From: Methanolinea sp. UBA473
GTDB lineage: Archaea > Halobacteriota > Methanomicrobia > Methanomicrobiales > Methanospirillaceae
Reading direction: 5' to 3'
DNA length: 36,219 nt
Assembly (NCBI GenBank): GCA_002509495.1
Contig: DAEV01000079.1
Location: 1 to 36,219 of the forward strand
Below, piece by piece: positions 17,073 through 24,527 of this stretch. Every line of letters begins with the position of its first letter. The first letter of the stretch is position 1. The notes under the pieces are model-generated. The model did no database searches. It was not told where the DNA came from and saw only the letters and a program-made list of their open reading frames with translations. Made by a program: the position numbers and the translations under genes.

Positions 17073-17903
17073 TTAAGATTTTCGAAATGTCACACGCCTT
17101 TTCGGGGAGAGCAGCACTGCAATGATGAAGACGACGGAGAACATCACCGCGGTGAGCGGGGCGACCGGTAACGAATATTCCAGGCCCGCAAGTGCCCCCG
17201 ATACGCTGATGGCGGCAGCCACCAGGGGCGCAGCCACGAACATGGCAGAGAGACGGTAGCAGAACTGCAGCGCAATCGCTGCCGGGGTGACGAGCCAGAC
17301 ATAGAGGAGGAGGCCGCCGATGATCGGCAGGCAGAGTGCGACGGTCAGCGCAATGACAAAAAGCATCGCGTAATAGACCGGCTTTACCTGTATGCCGACA
17401 GATTCTGCGATCTTCTTGTTGAATATGATCCCGGTGATCTCCTTATACAGGACCACCACGAAGACCACCGCGACCACGCTGATGAGGGCCAGGAGATAGA
17501 TCTCCTCGCGGTAGAGGGAGATCACGTCGCCGAAGAGGAGTCCCATGGCAGAAAAGCCCCGCCCCAGGGTCTGCATGTAGGCTATGAAAAAGATCGCGAC
17601 CGCCATACTGATCCCAAAGAGCAGGCCGAGCGCTGTGTCCGGGGAGACCCGCGCCTTGTCCGAGAGCGGGCCGATGAGAAACGCCACGCACACCCCTGCG
17701 ATGATCGCGGTAACCATCGCGTTGACCGACAGGAACATCCCCACCGCTGCACCAGCAAATGCCGCGTGCGCCATGGTGAACCCGATCGATGAGATGTGGA
17801 TCTGGGTGATGATTACCCCCAGGATGGCGCAGGCAATCGATGCAAAGAGCATCGCCTCGACGGCGTGGCAGACAATGTTGTTCTGGATGAGAAATTCAAG
17901 CAT
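17073..17903 (-). CDS. ABC-3 family metal transporter permease (ZnuB-like)
   Basis: A 276-residue protein with seven or eight membrane segments and ABC-3 family features: MLFASIACAILGVIITQIHISSIGFTMAHAAFAGAAVG near the N terminus, AVAIFFIAYMQTLGRGF in the middle, and LPIIGGLLLYVWLVTPAAIA towards the end. It forms the channel for the metal importer. The start at 17903 (MLEFLIQNN) was chosen because the gene overlaps the ATPase gene by eight bases and the family begins close to this point; an earlier codon at 17945 would add sequence that duplicates the ATPase end in another frame. The ribosome site is weak, consistent with translational coupling. Confidence 0.87.
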   Translation of the reverse strand: MLEFLIQNNIVCHAVEAMLFASIACAILGVIITQIHISSIGFTMAHAAFAGAAVGMFLSVNAMVTAIIAGVCVAFLIGPLSDKARVSPDTALGLLFGISMAVAIFFIAYMQTLGRGFSAMGLLFGDVISLYREEIYLLALISVVAVVFVVVLYKEITGIIFNKKIAESVGIQVKPVYYAMLFVIALTVALCLPIIGGLLLYVWLVTPAAIALQFCYRLSAMFVAAPLVAAAISVSGALAGLEYSLPVAPLTAVMFSVVFIIAVLLSPKRRVTFRKS

Positions 17904-18651
17904 TCGCCGCACTGCCCCCGGTACTCCTGATGACCTGTTCGACAAGCCCGGGTGCGCACTCGCGGTCGAGCACGATCCTCCCTTCCTGCATCACGACCAC
18001 CCTCACCGGGCGATCCGGGAGGTCATCGAATGCATGGGAGACGATGACCACTGTGACGCCCTCGGAGACCAGGCGGCTGAGGAGAGCGTTGATGGACTCC
18101 CTGGCAAACATGTCAAGGTTCGAGAAGGGTTCATCCAGGAGGAGGATCTCCGGATTCCTGGCCAGGTTTTGGGCGAGGAGGACCTTCTGCTGCTGCCCGC
18201 CGGAGAGCTGCCCGATAGGTCGTGATGCCAGGTCTCTTATTCCAAGGAGCGAGAGCGCACGGGCCACGGCTTCATGATCCTCAAGCCCGGGTTTCCGAAA
18301 CAACCCGATCTTCCCGAACCGGCCCATCATCACCACCTCGCCAACCGTGAAGGGCGTGAGCGGGTCGAAGGAGAAATTCTGGAGGAGATAGCCCACGCGG
18401 CACCTGACCCGGCACCCGTCTCCCCTTACATTATGGCCGCAGACCACGGCATCCCCGTGGGTGATCGGAAGCATCCCGTTGATGGTCTCCAGAAGCGTCG
18501 TCTTCCCTGCCCCGTTGGGACCCCCGATCACTACGTACTCGCCCCGCCGGACGGTAAGCGAGACGTCCTGAAGCGTGGGGCGATCTGCCCCCTCGTAGGC
18601 GGTGTAGACCCCCATGATCTCGATGATCGGCCCTCCATGGTTCATGGGCAT
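17896..18651 (-). CDS. Metal ABC transporter ATP-binding protein (ZnuC-like)
   Basis: A 251-residue ATPase with Walker A GGPNGAGKTT at 43-52, signature LSGGQQQKVLLAQNLA, Walker B ILLLDEPFSNLD and H-loop VIVSHAFDDLP. It sits between the FmdE-family gene and the ABC-3 permease. The start was taken at 18651, where ATG overlaps the preceding stop as TGATG. A second ATG two codons later is equally possible, and neither has its own ribosome site. The long in-frame extension upstream is antisense or overlapping sequence from the FmdE-family gene and not part of this protein. Confidence 0.88.
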   Translation of the reverse strand: MPMNHGGPIIEIMGVYTAYEGADRPTLQDVSLTVRRGEYVVIGGPNGAGKTTLLETINGMLPITHGDAVVCGHNVRGDGCRVRCRVGYLLQNFSFDPLTPFTVGEVVMMGRFGKIGLFRKPGLEDHEAVARALSLLGIRDLASRPIGQLSGGQQQKVLLAQNLARNPEILLLDEPFSNLDMFARESINALLSRLVSEGVTVVIVSHAFDDLPDRPVRVVVMQEGRIVLDRECAPGLVEQVIRSTGGSAANA

Positions 18652-19094
18652 CAGGAAAACGAGATGTCGAAGAGTTCGCGTTCCGGCCGGGTGTACATCT
18701 CTTCTGCGACCGCCTCGATGGCAGCCTCGTAGTCCATGTCCTTCGCCGGGAGGGGGAAGGCCCTTGGAGTGATGGAGATCCGGGAATTGCCTGCGGTGAA
18801 GTCGCACCTGACCGCATCCGAGATCGCGATCTCGATATTCTGCTTTCCGAGCGTGCACCCGCTCCCGAGCTGGACTCCGTCCGCAAGGCAGGACTGCGGG
18901 GGAGTTCCCGCACAATATACCACGGCCTTCATCTGGAAAGGATCATCGCAGAAGTGTTCACGGACGAACTTGCCGATCCGATAGCCAAGGACAATATAGG
19001 GTCCGAGATGCCCGTGAAATGCGGCAAGGTCGGACACGGTGAACTCGGGATTCAGGTTATAGAATTTGCAGTGAGAATGAGTGTGAGCATCCAT
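18651..19094 (-). CDS. FmdE-family protein with His/Cys-rich N terminus
   Basis: The 147-residue cytoplasmic protein matches the FmdE domain (the family named after a gene of the molybdenum formylmethanofuran dehydrogenase operon). It has FHGHLGPYIVLGYRIGKF at 26-43 with His27 and His29, and CAGTPPQSCLADGVQLGSGC at 61-80 with Cys61, Cys69 and Cys80. It lacks the C-terminal zinc-ribbon present in longer members. The N terminus MDAHTHSHC adds three His and a Cys that could bind metal. It is first in the metal-importer operon, and the next start overlaps its stop, so a role in metal sensing or delivery is inferred. A TATA-like box about 26 bases ahead of the ATG suggests a nearly leaderless message. 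Confidence 0.85.
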   Translation of the reverse strand: MDAHTHSHCKFYNLNPEFTVSDLAAFHGHLGPYIVLGYRIGKFVREHFCDDPFQMKAVVYCAGTPPQSCLADGVQLGSGCTLGKQNIEIAISDAVRCDFTAGNSRISITPRAFPLPAKDMDYEAAIEAVAEEMYTRPERELFDISFS

Positions 19095-19115
19095 GGATAA
19101 ATGTCTCCAGATTGA

Positions 19116-19125
19116 TATTTATAAA
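19116..19125 (-). promoter_or_regulatory. TATA-like box for the FmdE/metal importer operon
   Basis: TTTATAAATA on the minus strand is centred about 26 bases ahead of the ATG at 19094. Transcription would begin at or next to the start codon. A GGAG at 19105-19108 would then lie upstream of the transcript start. Confidence 0.55.
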
Positions 19126-19192
19126 TTGGGAATTAAGATTTGGTATGAAATAAATACCATAATTTCCCACGGAATTGTATGAAAATCGATAC

Positions 19193-19200
19193 TTTATACA
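19193..19200 (+). promoter_or_regulatory. TATA-like box for the methyltransferase gene
   Basis: TTTATACA is about 26 bases before 19222. That leaves a short leader with GGAG at 19224-19227 and the ATG at 19235. This spacing supports the chosen start of the methyltransferase. Confidence 0.5.
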
Positions 19201-19234
19201 TGAACTGCGGCATCTCCAGGCCCGGAGCCATCGT

Positions 19235-19963
19235 ATGACCGGGACCGGGAAACTGCACGGCGTCATGGATGCCGCCAGGTATGACCAGGTCATCAGGGCC
19301 ATCGTCCCAAGCCAGCCACTTCTCCACTCCTCGATTATCGACAACCTGCCAGGGGATTGCGAGAGGATCCTCGAGCTCGGCTGCGGGACCGGCATGCTGA
19401 CCGGCATGATAAGGGCGGCACGTCCGGGGGCAGAGATTACCGGCATCGATCTCTCCCCCGATATGCTGAGGGTTGCATGCGCAAAACAGGACCTCGAAGG
19501 GATCACGTTCCTTGCCCGTGATCTCCGCGATCCCTGGCCGGACGGAACATTCGATGCCATCGTCACCTCCCTCTGCCTGCACCACGTCCCCCCTGGCAGC
19601 CGGCATTCGGTCGCACAGAGGGCAGCGCAGGTGATCAATCCCGGAGGCCGGTTCATCTGCGGGGATATCTACCGGGCAGCAACTGATTGGGAAGAGAAGT
19701 TGCTGACGGAATCCTGGGTGAGATCCATGGAACGCGAGGGCGCATCAGAACACGTGATCGATGCGATGATCGGGCAGCGGGCGGAACGGCGGCCTTTCCT
19801 CTCGACAATCGAGAGTTTTCGGAAATCCCTTCTGGATGCAGGATTCCTGCGATCGTGGGTTCCCTTCACTTCAGGATTTGTCGGCCTTGTAGTGGGGGAG
19901 GCCTCGTATGCACCGTTCGCGGGAGAAGAGACGAAGTCCCCCTGTCCGCCTTATATTCCGTGA
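19235..19963 (+). CDS. Class I SAM-dependent methyltransferase
   Basis: The 242-residue protein has motif I ILELGCGTGMLTG at about 45-57, the acidic end of strand 2 in ITGIDLSPDMLRVA, and TFDAIVTSLCLHHVPPGSR, the motif IV region typical of type 11 methyltransferases. The C-terminal part, with a predicted helical segment around RPFLSTIESFRKSLLDAGF, resembles small-molecule methylases (UbiE-like group). The start at 19235 is set by GGAG seven bases ahead and a TATA-like box at the right distance; upstream TTG at 19175 would precede the predicted transcript start. The substrate is unknown. It diverges from the FmdE/metal importer operon, so the two may share regulation. Confidence 0.8.
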   Translation: MTGTGKLHGVMDAARYDQVIRAIVPSQPLLHSSIIDNLPGDCERILELGCGTGMLTGMIRAARPGAEITGIDLSPDMLRVACAKQDLEGITFLARDLRDPWPDGTFDAIVTSLCLHHVPPGSRHSVAQRAAQVINPGGRFICGDIYRAATDWEEKLLTESWVRSMEREGASEHVIDAMIGQRAERRPFLSTIESFRKSLLDAGFLRSWVPFTSGFVGLVVGEASYAPFAGEETKSPCPPYIP

Positions 19964-19976
19964 TGGCTCTCTGCTC

Positions 19977-20156
19977 TCAGGCCCTGATGCACGGCGCTTT
20001 GCACGAAACGCACGTAATATCTTTCAGCAAGACCTCCGGGCCCATGATGTCAACCGCAAGAGAGATGTGTGAACCCCCCACCTCACCAAAGAAGGCATCA
20101 TCGGAAGAACAGGTAATGAGGGATCAGGTGTTTATGCCGGAATCACTGCATAACAT
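19977..20156 (-). pseudogene. Unrecognised short gene remnant with an internal TGA
   Basis: On the minus strand an ATG at 20156 opens a frame that meets a TGA after ten codons (20126-20124) and then stays open for 48 codons to a TGA at 19979-19977. The second part reads DDAFFGEVGGSHISLAVDIM and ends with two Cys pairs in CVSCKAPC. The composition looks like protein, and a Trp at the TGA would give one 59-residue product. I do not recognise it. It may be a small decayed gene or chance antisense coding, and the opposite strand is also open here. Confidence 0.25.
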
Positions 20157-20182
20157 TATGAAAATACAACAAAATAATCATA

Positions 20183-20192
20183 ATATTTAATA
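20183..20192 (+). promoter_or_regulatory. TATA-like box for the small-ORF/basic-protein pair
   Basis: ATATTTAATA is centred about 22-26 bases ahead of the ATG at 20210. The transcript would therefore begin at or within a few bases of that codon. Confidence 0.5.
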
Positions 20193-20209
20193 CCCTAGAC
20201 AGTATTCAT

Positions 20210-20317
20210 ATGATTAAGGTGAGCCGGTTCTTCCACGAAGGCCGGGCTACCTCTTTCGCATGTATGGGGGGACCGGACTCCCCCCGCTATGACGCGATGA
20301 TACAATTCATCCGGTAA
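20210..20317 (+). CDS. 35-residue small protein, unknown function
   Basis: An ATG at 20210 opens a 35-codon frame ending in TAA at 20315-20317. It begins MIKVSRFFHEGRATSFACMG and continues GPDSPRYDAMIQFIR. It is short, mixed in composition with a single Cys, and GC-rich (compared with AT-rich flanks). The TATA-like box lies at the distance expected for leaderless translation from this codon; an in-frame GTG at 20219 is an alternative. The stop is 13 bases before the ATG of the basic-protein gene and overlaps the spacer holding that gene's GGAG site, so the two are probably cotranscribed. Its GGGGGG...CCCCCC inverted repeat (20266-20285) could also form a stable hairpin, so a structured leader RNA is the main alternative. 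No known family is recognised. Confidence 0.5.
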   Translation: MIKVSRFFHEGRATSFACMGGPDSPRYDAMIQFIR

Positions 20318-20330
20318 AGGAGATTGATTG

Positions 20331-20642
20331 ATGGAGAAGAAGACACCTGCAAAGGAAGCAAGAAAGACCGTTGAGATGGGAAAGAAGAAGACCAGTGTGC
20401 CAGAAAAGACCACCACTCCAGCCCCGAACCCTGCACGCATACCAGTTGTCAAGGAGACACCGGCGCCTGCTGCAAAGGAAGCGGCAGCAGCAGAAAAACC
20501 AGTCAAAGCAACTGGAAAACCCTCACCTGCGAAAGATGTGAAGACCGCTGCCGTAAAGCCGATCAAAAAGGCGGGAAAGACCACCGAAATGGCGGCATCA
20601 AAAGCACCGAAGAAAGCACCGGCGAAGGTTGCAAAGAAATAG
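20331..20642 (+). CDS. Lys/Ala/Pro-rich basic protein (histone H1-tail-like)
   Basis: A 103-residue low-complexity protein with about 25 Lys, 22 Ala and 14 Pro and no Cys, His, Trp, Tyr or Phe. It is built of degenerate PAK/APKK/KPVK units and ends in KAPKKAPAKVAKK. Such tails resemble eukaryotic H1 C termini and bacterial AlgP/Hc1-like proteins and usually bind nucleic acid without a fixed fold; that function is inferred from composition alone. AGGAG eight bases ahead supports the ATG at 20331. The 35-codon ORF precedes it and is probably on the same message. It could also be a polyphosphate- or membrane-associated basic protein. Confidence 0.75.
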   Translation: MEKKTPAKEARKTVEMGKKKTSVPEKTTTPAPNPARIPVVKETPAPAAKEAAAAEKPVKATGKPSPAKDVKTAAVKPIKKAGKTTEMAASKAPKKAPAKVAKK

Positions 20643-20732
20643 TCCTTATTTCACTCCGTTGGGAAATGCCTATAGGATCGATTATTCTTTTTCCCTTTTG
20701 ATTGCACGCATAATCCAAATATCGCGACAACT

Positions 20733-21262
20733 CTCTTCAAGAGGCTATCCTTTTTGCTGAACGGTCGGACAGGATACTTCGGAATGTATCATCTCTGTGG
20801 CAGGAGACGAGTGGGGAAGACTGCCCTGGTGCTGCGGTTCCTGGAAAGGAACCCCGGCATATATTTCCTCGCATCCGAGGCGGGGGATCTCGGAATATTT
20901 TGGAATTTGCTCACCAGGGGCTGCGCGGTTCCGGCATGACACGCCCCTCGAAGCGGCACAGTAAGCAGACGGGTACACCTTATTCTCCTCCCTGATCCAC
21001 CATACAGGTTTTGCCCTCCATGAATCCCGCGGGAAGATTGTCATCGCCATCGATGAATTCCCTTACCTAGTTGCATAAAATTCCGCAATATCCTCCAAAT
21101 TCGGAAAGTGTCGGGATGAAGTTCTTCCCAGCGCCCGGTAATACTGATCATTTCAGGGTCCTGGATCGGCACCATGGAGACCCATTACATTGAGGCAGAT
21201 TTCTTGCCGTTTTGTGAATATCCTCTGATAATTTCGTTCTTCAGGACCAATATGAATATCTT
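20733..21262 (+). pseudogene. Decayed archaeal AAA-type ATPase (Arch_ATPase/DUF234 group)
   Basis: Pieces of one ATPase appear in order but in different frames. There is a P-loop CGRRRVGKTALVLRFLERNP (near 20799-20858). Then DTPLEAAQ, a stop, and ADGYTLFSSLIHHTGFAL follow, then the Walker B region GKIVIAIDEFPYLVA ended by TAA (near 21076), and then VILIISGSWIGTMETHYIEA with FLPF in another frame. These match the archaeal ATPase family, whose intact members continue for roughly 250 further residues that are absent here. At least two in-frame stops and more than one frameshift are needed, so the gene is broken. It lies in the 815-base stretch between the basic-protein gene and the pilin-like genes; the rest of that stretch (21300-21457) shows only a T8 run. 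Confidence 0.75.
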
Positions 21263-21265
21263 AAA

Positions 21266-21293
21266 CCGCCCCCGGGACGCCTTTCGGGGGCGG
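21266..21293. repeat. Eight-base inverted repeat near the ATPase remnant
   Basis: CCGCCCCC at 21266-21273 pairs with GGGGGCGG at 21286-21293 around a 12-base loop. It is a strong GC hairpin in an AT-rich area just after the decayed ATPase. It may be a terminator-like structure or part of a mobile remnant. Confidence 0.4.
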
Positions 21294-21457
21294 CGGGGTT
21301 AATCGCACCCGTATTATAGACAGGCAACCCTGACATTTTCAACTATGACGTTTAGGTGGATTCTCTAAAATTCCTCAGGTGTTTTTTTTAAAAGATTGGC
21401 GGTATTATGCCATTCCTGCATAAAGGGGCACTGGTTTTTACCATGATCCGATTCTCC

Positions 21458-22276
21458 TTATGAAGTCGATACCGTGATATTGATCATTTTAAGGGTAACA
21501 TTGCCGCCGCCAAGGGTTGTATTCTGATAGTATTGGATGTCCCTGAAGGGTGTGTTCCCGGAAGAGAAATTCACAGAGTCGACATTTTTAAAATATTGTC
21601 CATCTGTGTCCACTTCTGCTTTCAGGGTAAAACTCGCAACACCATTTCCGCTTGAAAAATTCTTTGCTCCCGGCACCAAATTTACCGCAAAAAGGGTGAG
21701 ATTATTGCTGCTGTCCGACGGGCGCTCATAATGGATGAGACTCTTGTAGAGGGAGGAATTCTGGAGGACATTTAGTTTCACACTCTCCATTGTTGAATAC
21801 TGGAGTGGAACAGAATCATACATTCTGCCTCCTGAAACCCGGCTCACATTGATGTAGCCATACTGCCAGCTGTAACCCTGGTCCACCCAGAAATTGTCCA
21901 TTGGCCAGTAGCTGAAATTCACAAAATGGAGAGGTACCTGGATTCTTTCAGTGCTGGTCTCAATCCACACAAAAATGACCGGATCCTCCTCCTGTTGCAC
22001 CCTGATAGTGCCTGAAGACCTCGATGAGTGCAGGAGTATATCCCCTCCACCCAGGATCACGGATTCAGACAAGGACATTGGTCTTTTCAGGGATATCGCG
22101 TTCTCGACTGCCGACCCGAATCGCACCATACTCTCCTCTACTTTCTGGAGGTGCTCCACTTCGGCCTGCTGTTTCATGCCGGGAAGGTATTCCGCATTAT
22201 AGACAGAGAAGATGGTGACGGCAACTGCAAGGATGAGCATGACCGCAATGACTGGAGAGAGGGCATCGTCATTCAT
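21458..22276 (-). CDS. Pilin-like protein of the Tad-type operon (larger)
   Basis: The 272-residue protein has a very short leader (MNDDA) followed by the helix LSPVIAVMLILAVAVTIFSV at 6-25, a class III type signal with Leu at position +1. An amphipathic stretch (QQAEVEHLQKVEESMVRFGS) and a beta-rich head with many Asn-x-Ser/Thr sites come next; these could be glycosylated outside the cell. The start at 22276 was chosen because GGGAGGT is eight bases ahead; an earlier codon would overlap the preceding gene. It is the last gene of the operon with TPR protein, ATPase and platform protein and is very likely a pilus subunit exported by them. Confidence 0.8.
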   Translation of the reverse strand: MNDDALSPVIAVMLILAVAVTIFSVYNAEYLPGMKQQAEVEHLQKVEESMVRFGSAVENAISLKRPMSLSESVILGGGDILLHSSRSSGTIRVQQEEDPVIFVWIETSTERIQVPLHFVNFSYWPMDNFWVDQGYSWQYGYINVSRVSGGRMYDSVPLQYSTMESVKLNVLQNSSLYKSLIHYERPSDSSNNLTLFAVNLVPGAKNFSSGNGVASFTLKAEVDTDGQYFKNVDSVNFSSGNTPFRDIQYYQNTTLGGGNVTLKMINITVSTS

Positions 22277-22280
22277 TCTC

Positions 22281-22700
22281 TCAGACCTCCCCGAAAAAAA
22301 TGACCTTTCTGGGTGTGACAAGGGAGACTCTTGCTTGATTTGTGGGGAGATCGCTTATTGTGATACGACTGCCGAGATCGAATACAGCCTTCTCAGGCTG
22401 CATCTGGAATGATTCATTATCCTCGCGGAACCGGGTTGTATTCTCTCCCCATGCGACTATCACAGTGATATCCTTCTTCTGGATCCAATCTCCACCCTTG
22501 TGATACAGCGTGATATTCATTAGATCAGCTGTTGACCCGCCTTCTCTTTCAGCAATAATAGTCACAGAGGGATCACGGGGAGGGGGCAGGAGATTTCCTG
22601 CATTGGCTGCAAAAATCGCAACGAGGATAAGGACTATCGTGATCATCATCATCTCCCCGACTATCTCCGACACTGCCTTTTCTCCATGACTCCGGATCAT
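22281..22700 (-). CDS. Pilin-like protein of the Tad-type operon (smaller)
   Basis: A 139-residue protein with leader MIRSHGEKA and helix VSEIVGEMMMITIVLILVAI from residue 10, the archaeal type IV pilin N-terminal domain in its SEIVGE version. The head has YHKGGDWIQKKDITVIVAWG, sharing the KGGD turn with the pilins elsewhere in the window, and ends in ARVSLVTPRKVIFFGEV. The ATG at 22700 has GGGAG eight bases ahead; GTG at 22706 is too close to that site. It lies 12 bases after the platform-protein gene and four bases before the next pilin-like gene. It is probably the main or a minor subunit of the pilus built by this operon. Confidence 0.82.
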   Translation of the reverse strand: MIRSHGEKAVSEIVGEMMMITIVLILVAIFAANAGNLLPPPRDPSVTIIAEREGGSTADLMNITLYHKGGDWIQKKDITVIVAWGENTTRFREDNESFQMQPEKAVFDLGSRITISDLPTNQARVSLVTPRKVIFFGEV

Positions 22701-22712
22701 CTTCACTGCTCC

Positions 22713-24527
22713 CTACAGCACATAGACAAACAGCACCACCGCGGCAATCAGGAACAGGATCACGTGCTTGAACCCTGCGAGGATGCTCCCCGAGGAGAGC
22801 TGGCCGGCCATCACCCCTGAGAATATCCCGAGGATGATGGACATCCTGAACATGTCCAGCACGTTGCCCGAGATATCGATGTTCGTGTTCAGCTTCTCAA
22901 ACGAGGTGATGAATGAGACGTTCAGCTGGTAGGCGGTGTAGAGGAATATCCCGAAGGAGAGGTAGATGATCATGATGTAGGCAAACGATACGGTGTAGCG
23001 CTCCCGCTTCATTTTCAGGAAGTGCTCCATGTCATCGATTGCAATGATCAGGATATCCCGGATATAGTCGGTGACCTCGCTTGCACGGATGATCAGTGAG
23101 ATGACCCGCTTGATCACCAGCACCCCTATCCGCTCCTCGAGGCGTACCAGCGCTGACGTGATGCTGGTCCCAAAGCGCACGTCCCTTGAGACGAGTTTCA
23201 GTTCCGAGCTCAGCAGGCCAATCTTTGACTCGGAGATCAGCTTGACCGCCCCCTGCAGCGTCATCCCGATGTCTTTTAAGTCCAGGAGCTCCCGCAGGAA
23301 GTCGGGGACCTGGGTCTCGACCTGGTGGACATAGAACCGGCGGACCTCGTATGCGGCCATGAGAGGGGCGAGCAACGCGATGGTCAGCAGGCAGATCATG
23401 ATCTCTGCAGGGTAATGGGGGAATATCCCCTGGAACATGCCGGTCATGGCCATCAGCACGATCACCGAACCGATGATGGTCCCGATCACGATGCCGAAAC
23501 GGTAGTCGGACATGTAGTACCGGAGGGGGCTTTTCAGCATGGCCGCCACGCGGAGCAGCCTCTTTTTCGCGGCGATCTCCCGGGAGAACGCGGGGTCCGG
23601 CACATCCATCCCCTCAGTCACCGGTATACCAGACCCGAACTCGGTATCCCTGCTCTCCTGCCGGGTGATCTCCACGTTCTCTCCGGGGACCACGAGCGAG
23701 AGGATCCAGACCATGGCCGCTGCCCCGATGGGGAGGAAGATGAAGAAGTAGGGCATGAGCGCCGAGAGCGTGGACTGCCCGCTCATGTTCTCGGCCACCA
23801 CCATGATGATCACCGCGATGGGAGCGGCAACAAACGCGGTGACGTACACCTCGGCCATGATCTCCATGGTCTTGAGGGACATCTCGAGCTCCTTCTCCGC
23901 GATCTCGCGGTAGTGGGAAGACCGCGAGGACAGGAAGGCCGGAAGATCCCCCCCGCTCTCGAACATCAAAATCAGGTCATCGAGGAGTTTTTTCAGGTTC
24001 TCGGAGGGGGTGGTCCGGCTCAAATTGCGGATGGCGGTGACAAGGTCGTCCCCGAAGACCTCCACGTCGCGGACGATCATCCCGAACTCCTTCGAGACCT
24101 CGCCGTAGAGATCACCCTGCTCGTACACTCCACGGATGGCGTTGTAGAGGTTGAGGGTGGTGGAGAGGGCCTGCATGTAGGTGATGGCATAGGGGAGGTC
24201 CATCTCGATCCGGGCCTTCCTCCCCTTCGCAGCCAGCACCGGCTGGAAATACAGGGCAAGGAAGACCATCGCCCCCGGTATCACTAGGACAAGCGCGTCC
24301 TGGACCCAGAAGGGGTAGGGTTTCAGCACGGTGAACCGTATGGAGAAGAGGTGGAAGATCACCAGTGCAACGACCGCCCCTGCAACCGCAATGCCCGTCT
24401 GGATGAGGATCTCGCGGGTGTACTCGAGGTAGGACTTCTTTATCCGGGCCCCCCGGAGGTTCCGGGAAAACGCTTCCCGGTCAAAGAGCCGGTCCCTGAT
24501 GGTGCCGAACCCCTCACTCTCCGGCAC
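22713..24527 (-). CDS. Archaeal pilus platform protein with two GspF/TadC domains
   Basis: A 604-residue membrane protein. Two type II secretion F domains are visible, at about residues 107-260 (DLPYAITYMQALSTTLNLYN..., with SGGDLPAFLSSRSSHYREIA) and about 385-545 (VPDFLRELLDLKDIGMTLQG...). Hydrophobic segments surround both (near 45-70, 80-98, 240-290, 345-390 and 515-604). The tandem F-domain layout is usual for archaeal TadC/FlaJ-type proteins, which anchor the ATPase and the growing pilus in the membrane. The GTG start overlaps the ATPase gene by 14 bases and follows a GGAGG site. Next come two pilin-like genes, which confirms the pilus role. Confidence 0.88.
   Translation of the reverse strand: MPESEGFGTIRDRLFDREAFSRNLRGARIKKSYLEYTREILIQTGIAVAGAVVALVIFHLFSIRFTVLKPYPFWVQDALVLVIPGAMVFLALYFQPVLAAKGRKARIEMDLPYAITYMQALSTTLNLYNAIRGVYEQGDLYGEVSKEFGMIVRDVEVFGDDLVTAIRNLSRTTPSENLKKLLDDLILMFESGGDLPAFLSSRSSHYREIAEKELEMSLKTMEIMAEVYVTAFVAAPIAVIIMVVAENMSGQSTLSALMPYFFIFLPIGAAAMVWILSLVVPGENVEITRQESRDTEFGSGIPVTEGMDVPDPAFSREIAAKKRLLRVAAMLKSPLRYYMSDYRFGIVIGTIIGSVIVLMAMTGMFQGIFPHYPAEIMICLLTIALLAPLMAAYEVRRFYVHQVETQVPDFLRELLDLKDIGMTLQGAVKLISESKIGLLSSELKLVSRDVRFGTSITSALVRLEERIGVLVIKRVISLIIRASEVTDYIRDILIIAIDDMEHFLKMKRERYTVSFAYIMIIYLSFGIFLYTAYQLNVSFITSFEKLNTNIDISGNVLDMFRMSIILGIFSGVMAGQLSSGSILAGFKHVILFLIAAVVLFVYVL

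Noticed and set aside
19687..20190. Plus-strand open frame of 167 codons crossing the methyltransferase end
   Set aside because: Most of it overlaps the methyltransferase in another frame, and the remainder has no motif or ribosome site.
23325..24287. Plus-strand open frame of 320 codons
   Set aside because: It is antisense to the platform protein, with a His/Asp/Gly-rich composition typical of shadow frames in GC-rich DNA.
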